The position numbers were made by a program, and so were the translations under genes. From positions 1-26,249 of the forward strand of contig DATIOK010000149.1 in the NCBI GenBank assembly GCA_035473255.1: a stretch of DNA of 26,249 nt, written 5' to 3'. Positions 1-10,825 of the stretch are shown here, in pieces. A model generated the notes under the pieces. That model was given only the letters and a program-made list of their open reading frames with translations, was not told where the DNA came from and did no database searches. Source of the stretch: JAICYJ01 sp035473255 (lineage in GTDB: Bacteria; Actinomycetota; Thermoleophilia; Gaiellales; JAICJC01). Every line of letters starts with the position of its first letter. The stretch's first letter is position 1.

Positions 1-1687
1 CAGCGGTCTCACCACCCACGCCGCCGTGGACGATCAGCACCGAAACCACCACCCGCGGCGCCTCGGCCGGCGCGTAGCCGACGAACCAGGCGTCGGTCTT
101 GATGCCGGGACCAAGCTCCGCGGTGCCGGTCTTGCCGTTGATCGTGGTGATCGAGCTGGACGCGAGCGTACCCGTCCCGTAGCTGACGACCGCCCGCATC
201 ATCTCGGCCACATCGTCAGCCACATGCTTCTTGATCACCCGGCGGCTGGCGCGGCGATCGTGGATGCTGGACGGCAAGCGCGCGATCCACGGCGGATGCA
301 GCACTCCCCGGCTGGCGATCACCTGACCCACCGATGCCATCTGCAGCGGCGTGGCCGAGACGCCCCCCTGGCCGATGCCGGCCACGCCCAGGTTGACCGG
401 GTTCTGGAGCGCGCTCTGCGACGGCATCAGGCTTTCATCCAGCGGGTAGGCCATGTGCGAGCGGGTGTTGAACCCGAACGCCACCGCCGTGTGTGCCAGC
501 TGCTTGCCGCCGGTGGCGACGGCGACCGGCCCGAATACCGAGTTGCAGCTCTGGGCAAACGCTTGCACCAGTGTGCCACCGCACAGCTCGTGGTGGAAGT
601 TGACCAGCTTGAAGCCACCCACCAGTGCGTAGCGGGCTGGGGAGTAGCTGCTCTCCGGCGTGACCACGCCCTTCGTCAGGGCGGCCGATGCGGTCACCAT
701 CTTGAAGGTCGAACCCGGGGGCTGCACGGCGTCCATCGCGATGCCGGCCGCAGCCCGCACCGCGCCGTTGCGGGCGTCCATGATCGTGATCCCACCAAGC
801 CGCCCGCCCAGCGCCTCGGTCGCATCGGTCTGCAGGGTGGGATCGAGCGTGGTCACGACGTCGCGCGGCCGGCGCCCGGGACGATGGGCGATCAGACGCG
901 TACCGGCGGTGCTCTGCGCCTTCAGCGAGATCGACGGGATGCCGCCCAGCACCAGGTTCAGCGACTGCTCCAGGCCGCCCTGGCCGTACATGGAGTTGGC
1001 CGGCCAGCCCAGTGCTACGCGCTGCTTGCGCTGGGCCGCCGTCTGCGGCGCCCGCACGAACCCGGTCAGCGTGTAGAAGGGCGCTCCCTGCGGGTATTGC
1101 CGATTGTCGGCCGGGCCGCGGGCCAGCACCATCCGGTTGGTGGACAGGATCGCTCCACGGTGGTCGGGCGCTTTGGCCGTGCTCACGAGCTGCTCGCCCG
1201 GCTGCAGGCCGGGCCACACCAGCTCCGGCGTCCAGCTGACCAGGTAGCGGCTGCCGGCCAGCACCACCGGCACCTGCAGCTCGCCCTCCAGCCGTCCGAA
1301 CTCGCGGGTGCGAAGCGCCATCGGCACCGTGTCGACGCCGGCCGCCATCACACCCGGCCCGGTCACTTGCAGCGACTTCAGCGTCGACACCGTCGCCGCC
1401 TGCCCATAGGTCTGTCGGAAGGCGCGGTAGGTGGTGGCCGCCCGCGACTGCGGCGCCAGCTGGCGGTACATCGTGTGGTAATCGCCGGCCACCCAGGCGG
1501 CCGTGAACGCCACCACCGGCGTCCTCGGGTTCGGCCCCGAGTTGATCAGCGGCACCCCGTCGTCGTGGAACACCAGAAACGCGACACCGCCGACCGCGGC
1601 CACGGCCAGCACTCCACCGGCGATGACGAGCAGCCGGCGCAGGGATCGCCGTGGCCTCTTCCGCTCGATGCTTCGCGCGCCGGCCAC
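1..1687 (-). CDS. Class B penicillin-binding protein (peptidoglycan transpeptidase), C-terminus cut by window edge
   Basis: This is a membrane-anchored D,D-transpeptidase that cross-links peptidoglycan outside the cell. The frame stays open from a GTG at 1687 to the window edge, giving 562 visible codons. A basic N-terminus (residues 4-18) precedes one membrane segment (about 19-40). An NTF2-like/MecA_N-type domain follows (about 55-150, beginning TPVVAFTAAW), then a dimerisation region and the transpeptidase domain. All three active-site motifs are present: STFK with nucleophile Ser326, SCN at 380-382 and KTGT at 519-522. No glycosyltransferase domain is seen, hence class B (PbpA/PBP2-like rather than a clear FtsI). 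The GTG lies 14 bases after the rnr stop; no other usable start lies close upstream in this frame. Only the last few dozen residues should be missing. It is probably co-transcribed with rnr. Confidence 0.93.
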   Translation of the reverse strand, partial: MAGARSIERKRPRRSLRRLLVIAGGVLAVAAVGGVAFLVFHDDGVPLINSGPNPRTPVVAFTAAWVAGDYHTMYRQLAPQSRAATTYRAFRQTYGQAATVSTLKSLQVTGPGVMAAGVDTVPMALRTREFGRLEGELQVPVVLAGSRYLVSWTPELVWPGLQPGEQLVSTAKAPDHRGAILSTNRMVLARGPADNRQYPQGAPFYTLTGFVRAPQTAAQRKQRVALGWPANSMYGQGGLEQSLNLVLGGIPSISLKAQSTAGTRLIAHRPGRRPRDVVTTLDPTLQTDATEALGGRLGGITIMDARNGAVRAAAGIAMDAVQPPGSTFKMVTASAALTKGVVTPESSYSPARYALVGGFKLVNFHHELCGGTLVQAFAQSCNSVFGPVAVATGGKQLAHTAVAFGFNTRSHMAYPLDESLMPSQSALQNPVNLGVAGIGQGGVSATPLQMASVGQVIASRGVLHPPWIARLPSSIHDRRASRRVIKKHVADDVAEMMRAVVSYGTGTLASSSITTINGKTGTAELGPGIKTDAWFVGYAPAEAPRVVVSVLIVHGGVGGETA

Positions 1688-1701
1688 CCGGGTAGTTTGC
1701 C

Positions 1702-3423
1702 TCAGCCGCGCTGCCGATCGACCCGGTCGAGTAACACGCGGCCGCGGGCACGGTCGATCGTCTGCACGCGCACACCGATCGAATCGCCCAGACGGTAGCG
1801 GCGGCCCGTCGTGCGTCCCACCTGCGCGACCCCCAGCCGGTCGATCTCGAACCGCTCCCGTCCGAGGCGTCGCACCGGCAGCAATCCCTCGAACACCTGG
1901 GCGAAGCGGACGAACAGCGCGCCCTCGATCATGCCCACCACCTCGCCCTCGAACGGGTCGTTCCAGCCCTTGCGGTAGAGCTCCTGCTCGAGCAGGAAGG
2001 CCAGGCAGACGTCATCGCCGCGCCGCTCGATGCGCGCGGCCTCGCGCTCGCGCTCGCTGCTCACGACAGCCTCGTGCTGGAGCAGCTCCGGATCGTCCGG
2101 GGGCCGCTCGGTGGCACCGATCAGCCCCAGCAGCGCCCTGTGCACCACCAGGTCGGGGTAGCGGCGGATGGGCGATGTGAAGTGACAGTATGCTGCGCTG
2201 GCCAGGCCTGAGTGACCGAGGTTGCGGGGGTCGTAGCGCGCCCGCTCCAGCGCCCGCAGCACCAGCGTCGGGAAGGCCACCCGGCCGCGGCCGGCGCCGG
2301 CCACGTACTGGCTGACGCGCTCGCTGATGCGGGCCGCCTGCGCCGCCGCCTGAGCGGGCGTGTGCAGGTCGGGCAACGCCGGCGTCGGCACCTCCAGCTC
2401 GGTCAGGCGCGCCGAGAGCAGCGCCACCGCATCCGGGTGGGGCGCCTCGTGCACGCGGTAGAGGGCCGGCACGTGGGCGGTGGCCAGCATCTCCGCGACC
2501 CGCTGGTTGGCCATCAGCATCAGCTCCTCGACCAGCGCGTGCGCCGCGTGCTCGGCCGCCGCGACCGCGTCGACCACCCGGCCCTCCGCGAAGGTGAACT
2601 CGACCTCGCGGGAGTCGATGCGCGCAGCCCCGCGGGCGAACCGTGAGTCCCGCAGCCGGCCGGACAGATCGCGCGCATCCCGCAGCGCCTCGAGCAGGTC
2701 GTCGGCGGCCGGCTCGTGCCCGGCCAGCATCCGCTCCACCTGCGGGTAGCTGAGCCGCTGGTCGCTGCGGATGGTGCTGCGGTAGGCGGTGGCCGCACCG
2801 TCGGGCGCCACCTCGATCGTGACCGCGTAGCGGTCGACCCCCGGCTGCAGGCTGCAGACGTTGCTGGAGAGCGCGTGCGGCAGCATCGGCTCCACCCGGC
2901 CGGGCAGATACACGGAGCAGCCGCGCCAGGACGCCTCCTCGTCGATCGATCCGCCCGCGACCACGAACGCCGACACGTCGGCGATGTGCACGAACACCCG
3001 CAGTCCGCCCTGCTCCCGCTCGACCGAGATGGCGTCATCGAAGTCGCGCGCGTCCGGTGGGTCGATCGTGAACGTGAGCCGGTCGCGCAGGTCGGCGCGG
3101 GCCGGGTCGGGCGGCAGCGGATCGGCGGGCAACGCCGCCAGCTCGTCCTCCACCTGCTGCGACCAGGGGACGGCCACGCCCTCCGAGACCAGCACCCCAC
3201 GCAGCACGGCCGAGACGTCGTCGCTTCGGCCCATCACCTCCAGCAGCCGAGCCCTGCGGCCCTCGAGCTCGACGGCCACCAGGTCGCCCTCCCGCGCCGG
3301 CAGCGATCCCCGCCGGCCCAGCGTGATCGGCAGGCCCGGCTCGAAGAAGGGCTCAGCCACCAGCAGCTTGCCGCGCCGCGCGACCTCACAGACCGCCGGT
3401 GGCGGCCGCTCGTGATCGGTCAC
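1702..3423 (-). CDS. rnr: Exoribonuclease of the RNase II/R family, short form
   Basis: This is a 3'-to-5' hydrolytic exoribonuclease for mRNA turnover and structured-RNA decay in the cytoplasm. The RNB catalytic domain carries the acidic motif DPPDARDFDD (121-130), whose aspartates bind Mg2+, then HIADVS (146-151). The family signature around YCHFTSPIRRYPDLV lies in the last third. A C-terminal S1 RNA-binding domain covers about 490-573. At 573 residues it is much shorter than the roughly 800-residue enterobacterial RNase R. The N-terminal helix-turn-helix and part of the cold-shock region are absent, so RNase II/R cannot be separated by length alone. The start is GTG at 3423, sharing GTGA with the ctpA stop, so translation is probably coupled. 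A penicillin-binding protein follows 14 bases after the stop. Confidence 0.93.
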   Translation of the reverse strand: MTDHERPPPAVCEVARRGKLLVAEPFFEPGLPITLGRRGSLPAREGDLVAVELEGRRARLLEVMGRSDDVSAVLRGVLVSEGVAVPWSQQVEDELAALPADPLPPDPARADLRDRLTFTIDPPDARDFDDAISVEREQGGLRVFVHIADVSAFVVAGGSIDEEASWRGCSVYLPGRVEPMLPHALSSNVCSLQPGVDRYAVTIEVAPDGAATAYRSTIRSDQRLSYPQVERMLAGHEPAADDLLEALRDARDLSGRLRDSRFARGAARIDSREVEFTFAEGRVVDAVAAAEHAAHALVEELMLMANQRVAEMLATAHVPALYRVHEAPHPDAVALLSARLTELEVPTPALPDLHTPAQAAAQAARISERVSQYVAGAGRGRVAFPTLVLRALERARYDPRNLGHSGLASAAYCHFTSPIRRYPDLVVHRALLGLIGATERPPDDPELLQHEAVVSSEREREAARIERRGDDVCLAFLLEQELYRKGWNDPFEGEVVGMIEGALFVRFAQVFEGLLPVRRLGRERFEIDRLGVAQVGRTTGRRYRLGDSIGVRVQTIDRARGRVLLDRVDRQRG

Positions 3424-4577
3424 TTCTGGGCGAGCACGCCAAGCGCCCTGCGCAGCACCTCGTCGCCCCGGGTGAACGGCCGGTTCACGACCCGCACGTC
3501 CGGAGTGATCCCGCGGCGGTTGACGCGCTCACCGCCGGCCAGCGAGAACACCGCGACGGTCAGCTTCAGGGCTCCGCCGCCCTGCAGCGGCTGCACCGCC
3601 TGCACCGTCCCCTTGCCGAAGCTGCGCGTGCCCACGACGACCGCACGGTGAGCCCGCTGCAGCGCCCCAGCGACCACCTCGGCCGCGCTCGCGGTGGAGC
3701 CGTCGACCAGCACCGCGACCGGAAGGTGCGCGACAGCCCGGTCGTCGGCGGAGTAGACGTGCCGCGGCTGATGCAGGCCGTGCGTGGCCACGACCATGCC
3801 CGAGGCCTGGAACACGTCGGCGACGCTGACTGCCTCGTCCAGCAGGCCGCCCATGTTGCCCCGCAGGTCGAGGATCAGTCCGGCCCGGTGGTGCTTGCTG
3901 GCGCGCTCGGCCAGGTCCCGGATGCGCTGCGCGACGCCCGCCACGAAGCCGGGCAGCCGCAGGTAGGCGTACTTGCGCCCGTGGTAGCGGATCGACTTCG
4001 AAAACACGTTGGGCAGGTCGAGAGCCGTCCGCTCCAGCGTGACGGTGCGCGGTGCCTGATGGTGGCGGCGTACGACCAGCGAGACCCTGCTGCCGGCCGG
4101 CCCGCGCAGCAGCCGCAGGTCCCTGCGGTAGCTGAGCCGAGCGAGCGGTTCCAGGCCGATCTGGGTGATCAGGTCGCCGCGGCGCAGCCCGGCCGCGGCC
4201 GCCGGCAACCCGGGCAGCGTCGCCGTCACCGCCAGGCCACCGGGCGCGTGCGTGAACGCCATGCCAACGCCCACGAACCGCGACTGCTCCTCGGTCACGA
4301 CCAGCTGGTAGGCGTGCGGCGACAGATACTGGGTGTAGGGATCGTGGAGCGCCCGCAGCACGCCGTGCAGGCCGTTAGCCCGCAGCACCGCCTTGTTGAT
4401 CGGCAGGTAGTAGGACTGCTGCAGCGCCTGCACGACCTGGTCGCGCACGGTCGCGGCCTGCGCGGTCCCGGCCCCGCCCACCGTCGAAACGCCCCGGGAG
4501 TGCAGCTCAAAGCTGCCGAAGAACGCGATCAGAAGCGACACCACGGCCACGAGCCAGATGAGTCCGCGACGCCCCAT
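3420..4577 (-). CDS. ctpA: S41-family C-terminal processing peptidase (CtpA-type)
   Basis: This is a serine protease of the tail-specific (Prc/CtpA) family that trims or degrades exported proteins. An uncleaved-looking signal anchor (residues 5-24) places the rest outside the membrane. A PDZ domain follows (about 98-172, with the ligand-groove stretch LPAAAAGLRRGD). The peptidase core carries NMGG at 241-244 and the catalytic Ser297 in VDGSTASAAE. Lys322 in SFGKGTVQ is 25 residues further on, the spacing of the Ser-Lys dyad in Prc. The 385-residue length is normal for CtpA/CtpB. The ATG at 4577 lies 33 bases after the ftsX stop, with a weak AAGGT 5 bases upstream. Its stop overlaps the rnr start. 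Position next to ftsEX is compatible with a role in controlling cell-wall hydrolases, which is inference. Confidence 0.93.
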   Translation of the reverse strand: MGRRGLIWLVAVVSLLIAFFGSFELHSRGVSTVGGAGTAQAATVRDQVVQALQQSYYLPINKAVLRANGLHGVLRALHDPYTQYLSPHAYQLVVTEEQSRFVGVGMAFTHAPGGLAVTATLPGLPAAAAGLRRGDLITQIGLEPLARLSYRRDLRLLRGPAGSRVSLVVRRHHQAPRTVTLERTALDLPNVFSKSIRYHGRKYAYLRLPGFVAGVAQRIRDLAERASKHHRAGLILDLRGNMGGLLDEAVSVADVFQASGMVVATHGLHQPRHVYSADDRAVAHLPVAVLVDGSTASAAEVVAGALQRAHRAVVVGTRSFGKGTVQAVQPLQGGGALKLTVAVFSLAGGERVNRRGITPDVRVVNRPFTRGDEVLRRALGVLAQK

Positions 4578-4610
4578 GACGACCTTGTACTCTACCCCGA
4601 TTCGCGGCCG

Positions 4611-5495
4611 CTAGATTTTCAGGAACTTGCGGAGAGTGAGCCCGGAGCCGAACGCGCCCAGGAACATCCCGAACGCGATCAGGGCGGCGCCGAGGCCGAC
4701 CACGCCGGCTGGGAAGCTCCGCGCCGGGTCGGTGAGCCCGCCGTTCAGATTGGTCAGGCCGATGTAGGCGATCGAGAGCAGCGTGACCGCCCCGGCGGCG
4801 CCGGCGAACCCGGTCAGCATCCCCTCCAGCACGAACGGCACGCGCACGAACCAGTTGGTGGCGCCGACCAGCTTCATCACCTCGATCTCCCGCCGTCGCG
4901 AGAAGATCGAGAGCCGGATCGTGTTCGCGATCAGCACCACTGCGGCGATGCCGAGCAGCGCCATCAGCGTGCCCAGCACCACCAGCACCCACTTGGTCAC
5001 CGACAGCACCTTGTCGGCGATCTCCTTGCCGTAGGTGACGCACGGGGCCGACCCGCAGTTCTGCACCTCGGGGATCTGGCCGGCGGCGGCGGAGACCTGC
5101 GACGCCTTGTCGGGGTTGGTCAGCTTCATGTAGAAGGCCGGCGGCAGCGGGTTCTGCGTGAGCGAGCCGGCGTCCTTCTGCAGGTCCTTGTTGAGCTGCT
5201 TCAGCGCGTCAGCCGGCGACACGTACGTGACCGACTTGACGTACGGGATGGCGACCAGCTGGTTGTGGACCTTGTCGAGCGTGGCCGGATCGCTCTCGGT
5301 GCCGACCTTCATGTAGGCCTTGACCGTGATGTCGTTGCGCACGCCCTGCGTCTTGTCGTAGAGGAACAGCCCGACCGAGGCGAACACCGCCAGCAGGAAG
5401 GTCACGATCAGCACGGTCACGCTGGCCGCCACGGTGGTGGCGACGTTGCCGCGGATCGAGTTCAACGCCTCCGAGACGAAGAAGCGCCACCTCAC
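4611..5495 (-). CDS. ftsX: Cell division protein FtsX (ABC transporter permease-like)
   Basis: FtsX is the membrane partner of the ATPase FtsE. In studied bacteria the pair activates peptidoglycan hydrolases rather than transporting a solute. The 294-residue protein has the FtsX layout: TM1 at 23-46, a large extracellular loop (47-165), then three membrane segments (about 168-192, 221-247, 263-286). The FtsX-type cytoplasmic stretch FSRRREIEVMKLVGAT (198-213) lies between TM2 and TM3. The extracellular loop has two cysteines five residues apart (147 and 152) that could form a disulphide. The start is GTG at 5495, overlapping the ftsE stop as GTGA, the usual coupling in ftsEX operons. Confidence 0.95.
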   Translation of the reverse strand: MRWRFFVSEALNSIRGNVATTVAASVTVLIVTFLLAVFASVGLFLYDKTQGVRNDITVKAYMKVGTESDPATLDKVHNQLVAIPYVKSVTYVSPADALKQLNKDLQKDAGSLTQNPLPPAFYMKLTNPDKASQVSAAAGQIPEVQNCGSAPCVTYGKEIADKVLSVTKWVLVVLGTLMALLGIAAVVLIANTIRLSIFSRRREIEVMKLVGATNWFVRVPFVLEGMLTGFAGAAGAVTLLSIAYIGLTNLNGGLTDPARSFPAGVVGLGAALIAFGMFLGAFGSGLTLRKFLKI

Positions 5496-6304
5496 GCCTG
5501 ATAGCCTCCGCGCCGGTCGTCGCGCACGACCCTGGCGTTCTCGAGCTGGATCACGCGGCGGCGCATCTTGTCCACCATCTCGCGGTCGTGCGTCGCCATC
5601 ACAACCGTGGTGCCGGCGCGGTTGATGCGGTACAGCAGCTGCATGATGCCGACGGAGGTGTCGGGGTCGAGGTTGCCGGTGGGCTCGTCTGCAATCAGGA
5701 GCGGCGGGTGGTTGACGAACGCGCGCGCCACCGAGACGCGCTGCTGCTCGCCGCCCGACAGCTCGTTCGGGAACCGGTCACTCTTGTCGGCCAGCCCCAC
5801 CAGCCCGATGATGTCGGGCACCTTGCGCCGGATCTCCGCCCGCGACTTGCCCTGCACCTGCAGCGCGTAGGCCACGTTCTGGTAGACGTTACGGTTGGGC
5901 AGCAGCTTGAAGTCCTGGAACACGCAGCCGATGTTGCGGCGCAGCACGGGGATCTTGGACCGCTTCAGCTTCGGCAGCGAGCGGCCGCCCACGATCAGGT
6001 TGCCCGAGGTCACCTCGAGCTCCTTCAGGAGCAGCTTGATGAAGGTCGACTTGCCGGAGCCGGACGGCCCCACCAGGAACACGAACTCGCCCTTGTCGAT
6101 CTGCAGCGAGACCTCCTCGAGGCCGGCGATGTTGGGCTCATAGACCTTCGTCACCTGGTCGAACAGGATCATCGCCGCGCCCGGCTGGCGGGCGGGCTCA
6201 GCGCCGTTGGCGGCGACGGCGGGATCCAGCGGCGGCTCGCTCACCGCAACCGGGGCGGTGGCAGGCGACGCAGCGAGGTCGGGGAGGTGAGGCTGGTCGG
6301 TCAT
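5492..6304 (-). CDS. ftsE: Cell division ATP-binding protein FtsE
   Basis: FtsE is the cytoplasmic ABC ATPase that powers FtsX. Walker A is GPSGSGKST (79-87), the Q-loop is near CVFQD (127-131), the signature is LSGGEQQRV (182-190), Walker B is LLIADEPTGNLD (202-213) and the switch His is in ATHD (237-240). The ABC core begins at Met45 (MILFDQVTKVYE). The first 44 residues form a Pro/Ala-rich tail that ordinary FtsE lacks (usual length about 225). The ATG at 6304 is used because a promoter-like pair lies 45-75 bases upstream; Met45 cannot be excluded. The 132-base gap to prfB and the possible hairpin in it suggest ftsE can start its own transcript. Confidence 0.95.
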   Translation of the reverse strand: MTDQPHLPDLAASPATAPVAVSEPPLDPAVAANGAEPARQPGAAMILFDQVTKVYEPNIAGLEEVSLQIDKGEFVFLVGPSGSGKSTFIKLLLKELEVTSGNLIVGGRSLPKLKRSKIPVLRRNIGCVFQDFKLLPNRNVYQNVAYALQVQGKSRAEIRRKVPDIIGLVGLADKSDRFPNELSGGEQQRVSVARAFVNHPPLLIADEPTGNLDPDTSVGIMQLLYRINRAGTTVVMATHDREMVDKMRRRVIQLENARVVRDDRRGGYQA

Positions 6305-6349
6305 CTGCGATCAGTTGGCGCCTCTGTGGGCGCGTGCGAGAAGGCATTC

Positions 6350-6378
6350 AGGGTACCTGGCCGGTGGAAACCACGCAA
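6350..6378 (-). promoter_or_regulatory. Candidate promoter for ftsEX
   Basis: In the prfB-ftsE gap a TTGCGT hexamer (6378-6373) and a TACCCT hexamer (6355-6350) are separated by exactly 17 bases on the minus strand. The start point would fall near 6343, about 40 bases before the ftsE ATG. The match to the housekeeping consensus is moderate (TTG--- and TA---T). Confidence 0.4.
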
Positions 6379-6386
6379 CGGCGACC

Positions 6387-6402
6387 CGGCCTGCACAGGC
6401 CG
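6387..6402 (-). terminator. Perfect short hairpin after prfB
   Basis: CGGCCT-GCAC-AGGCCG forms a 6-bp GC-rich stem with a 4-base loop (7 bp if the loop closes further). It starts 34 bases after the prfB stop and ends just before the candidate ftsE promoter. No U-tract follows, so it may be a weak or Rho-assisted terminator, or only an mRNA 3' end structure. Confidence 0.3.
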
Positions 6403-6436
6403 ATTTGTGGCGGTTTGGGAGCGAGTTCGCGGGGTG

Positions 6437-7560
6437 TCAGGCATCCGCCGCCTTGCTCAGCAGGTAGGCGTGGATCAGCCCGTCCAGGTCGCCGTCCAGC
6501 ACCGCTTGGGCATTGCCTATCTTGATGTTGGTGCGATGGTCGTTGACCATGGTGTAGGGATGCAGGACGTAGCTGCGGATTTGACTTCCGAAGGAGATAT
6601 CCTGCGCCTCTCCGCGTTCCTTCGCGAGTGCTTCTCGTCGTAGCTCTTCCTCACGTTCGATCAATCGGCTCTTGAGGATGCGCATCGCCTGCGCCTTGTT
6701 TTGCAGCTGGGAGCGCTCGTTCTGGCACTGCACCACCAGCCCGGTGGGCAGGTGCGTCAGGCGCACGGCGGAATCGGTTTTGTTGACGTGCTGTCCGCCG
6801 GCCCCCTGGCTGCGGTAGGTGTCGATCCGAAGGTCGCTCTCGTCGATCTCGAGGTCGACGTCGTCCTCGACCAGCGGCGACACCTCCAGCTGCGCGAAAC
6901 TGGTGTGGCGGCGGTGGGCTGAGTCGAACGGCGACAGGCGCACCAGCCGGTGCACGCCCTTCTCGGCCTGCATGATGCCGTAGGCGTTCTCGCCGGTCAG
7001 CGTGAAGGTGGCGCTCTTCAGGCCCGCCTCCTCGCCCGGCGTCTGCTCCAGCAGCTCCACCTTGTAGCCGCGCCCGTCCGCCCACCGCTCGTACATGCGC
7101 AGCAGCATCTGGGCCCAGTCCTGGCTGTCGGTTCCGCCGGCGCCGGCGTGCACGCCGACCACCGCCGGGCCGGAGTCGTACTCGCCGGTGAACAGCGCCT
7201 GCTCCTGGAGCATCCCGATCTCACAGCCCAGCCGGTCCAGTGCCGCGTCCAGCTCATCGCGCCAGGCCGGGTCCTCGGCGGCCTGCTCCAGCATGAAGTC
7301 CAGCTCGCCGGAGTCGGCCTGCAGCTGCTCGAAGGTCTCGATCTTCTTCTGCGTGCGGGCGCGCTCGGCCGCCACCTTCGCAGCCGCCCGCTGGTCCTCC
7401 CAGAACCCGGGCGACTCCATGGCAGTGTCGAGCTCGCTCAGGCGCGCGGCCAGAGCACCCGGGTCAAAGGTAATCACGAACCCAGTGCAGCTGGGCTCTG
7501 ATCTCCTCGACGGCGCCTTTCAGATCCTCCAGCGACCGCGGCTCGCCGGCGGTGGCCTCG

Positions 7561-7571
<11 letters not shown>
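6437..7571 (-). CDS. prfB: Peptide chain release factor 2, expressed by programmed +1 frameshift
   Basis: RF2 recognises UGA and UAA and releases the finished peptide on the ribosome. The gene starts at ATG 7571 and reads 35 codons ending in D-Y-L, then meets TGA at 7466-7464. A +1 slip on CTT (7469-7467) continues into D-P-G-A-L and the long frame to the TGA at 6437, giving about 377 residues. The peptide across the slip (YLDPGALAARL) aligns with the E. coli RF2 sequence at the same place. The anticodon-like SPF tripeptide is at residues 213-215 of the full product, which marks RF2 rather than RF1. The hydrolysis motif GGQ is at 258-260. The ATG overlaps the secA stop by 11 bases. Low RF2 makes ribosomes pause at the in-frame UGA and shift, so the protein controls its own level. 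Confidence 0.95.
7463..7469 (-). promoter_or_regulatory. prfB programmed +1 frameshift site (CTTTGAC)
   Basis: The minus-strand heptamer CTT-TGA-C is the conserved prfB slip site: leucine codon, UGA stop, then C, a poor termination context. Reading continues one base forward at GAC. The usual AGGGGG stimulator three bases upstream of CTT is absent; the sequence there is GTGAT-TAC. Confidence 0.93.
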
Positions 7572-10158
<2,587 letters not shown>

Positions 10159-10167
10159 CGTACGAGG

Positions 10168-10173
10168 ATGGTA
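10168..10173 (-). promoter_or_regulatory. Candidate -10 box of secA
   Basis: TACCAT (TANNNT form) sits 9 bases before the secA ATG, and no ribosome-binding site lies between. A start point 6-7 bases downstream would leave a leader of only 2-3 bases. No convincing -35 is visible. Confidence 0.35.
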
Positions 10174-10215
10174 CCAACCGGACCTTGGGGCACCATGGGA
10201 CCGGCCCCGGGCCGT

Positions 10216-10776
10216 TTACGCTCGCGTCGGCTCGATCAGCCCGTAGTTGCCGTCCCGTCGTTTGTAGATCACGTTCACCTCGTCGGACTCGGCGTTCACG
10301 AAGACGAAGAAGTCATGGCCGATCAGCTCCAGTTGGAGCAGCGCCTCCTCGTCGCTCATCGGCTTCATGTTGAACTGTTTCGTCTTGACGATCATCGCCT
10401 CGTCCTCCTCGGGCAGCGTGGCAACCGACGCCGGATCGGGCTGGTGGGTGTGGTGGTGGGCCATGTGCTCGGCCTGGCGGCGGGTGCGCTTCTCGCGGTA
10501 GCGCTTCACCTGCCGCTCGAGCTTCTCGGCGACCAAGTCGATCGACGCGTACATGTCCGTGGACGACTCGCGGGCGCGCAGCACCGGGCCCTTCGTCCAG
10601 ACCGTCGCCTCGGCCACCTGGCTGTTGCTGATGCTCGGGTTGTGCTCCACGATCAACTCGAGCTCGCAGCGGCTCTCGTCGGAAAGGTGGCGTGCCAGCT
10701 TGCCCAGCTTCTTCTCGGCGTACTGGAACAGGGAGTCGGTGACATCGACGTGCCTGCCTTTCACCTGCAAACGCAT
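10216..10776 (-). CDS. hpf: Ribosome hibernation promoting factor, long form
   Basis: Long HPF binds the 30S decoding region and dimerises ribosomes into inactive 100S particles during slow growth. The N-terminal S30AE/RaiA-like domain covers about 1-98, starting MRLQVKGRHVDVTDSL. The C-terminal dimerisation domain covers about 127-183 and includes KPMSDEEALLQLELIGHDFF. The linker has a His-rich stretch (HMAHHHTH, 104-111). The 186-residue length is typical for the long form, not the short enterobacterial one. The ATG at 10776 has a strong GGGAGG (10789-10784) with a 7-base spacer. The hpf-secA-prfB order recurs in Gram-positive bacteria. Confidence 0.95.
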   Translation of the reverse strand: MRLQVKGRHVDVTDSLFQYAEKKLGKLARHLSDESRCELELIVEHNPSISNSQVAEATVWTKGPVLRARESSTDMYASIDLVAEKLERQVKRYREKRTRRQAEHMAHHHTHQPDPASVATLPEEDEAMIVKTKQFNMKPMSDEEALLQLELIGHDFFVFVNAESDEVNVIYKRRDGNYGLIEPTRA

Positions 10777-10783
10777 GGCATGA

Positions 10784-10789
10784 CCTCCC
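10784..10789 (-). promoter_or_regulatory. hpf ribosome-binding site
   Basis: GGGAGG, 7 bases before the hpf ATG, is one of the clearest Shine-Dalgarno sequences in the window and fixes the hpf start. A nearby out-of-frame ATG (TCATGCC) lies between it and the true start. Confidence 0.75.
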
Positions 10790-10825
10790 GCTTTCGTCGT
10801 TCCTGAACAGACTACCCGGTGTCCC

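Noticed and set aside
435..1775. 446-residue minus-strand frame over the penicillin-binding protein
   Set aside because: Wrong frame: the frame starting at GTG 1687 carries STFK, SCN and KTGT, while this one is low-complexity Arg/Gly/Ala sequence.
26..1798. 590-residue plus-strand open frame
   Set aside because: It is antisense to the penicillin-binding protein, is rich in Arg, His and Gly without any domain, and arises from codon bias of the real gene.
3399..5501. 700-residue plus-strand open frame
   Set aside because: It is the complement of ctpA and ftsX, which have clear motifs and overlapping stop/starts; the translation has no recognisable family features.
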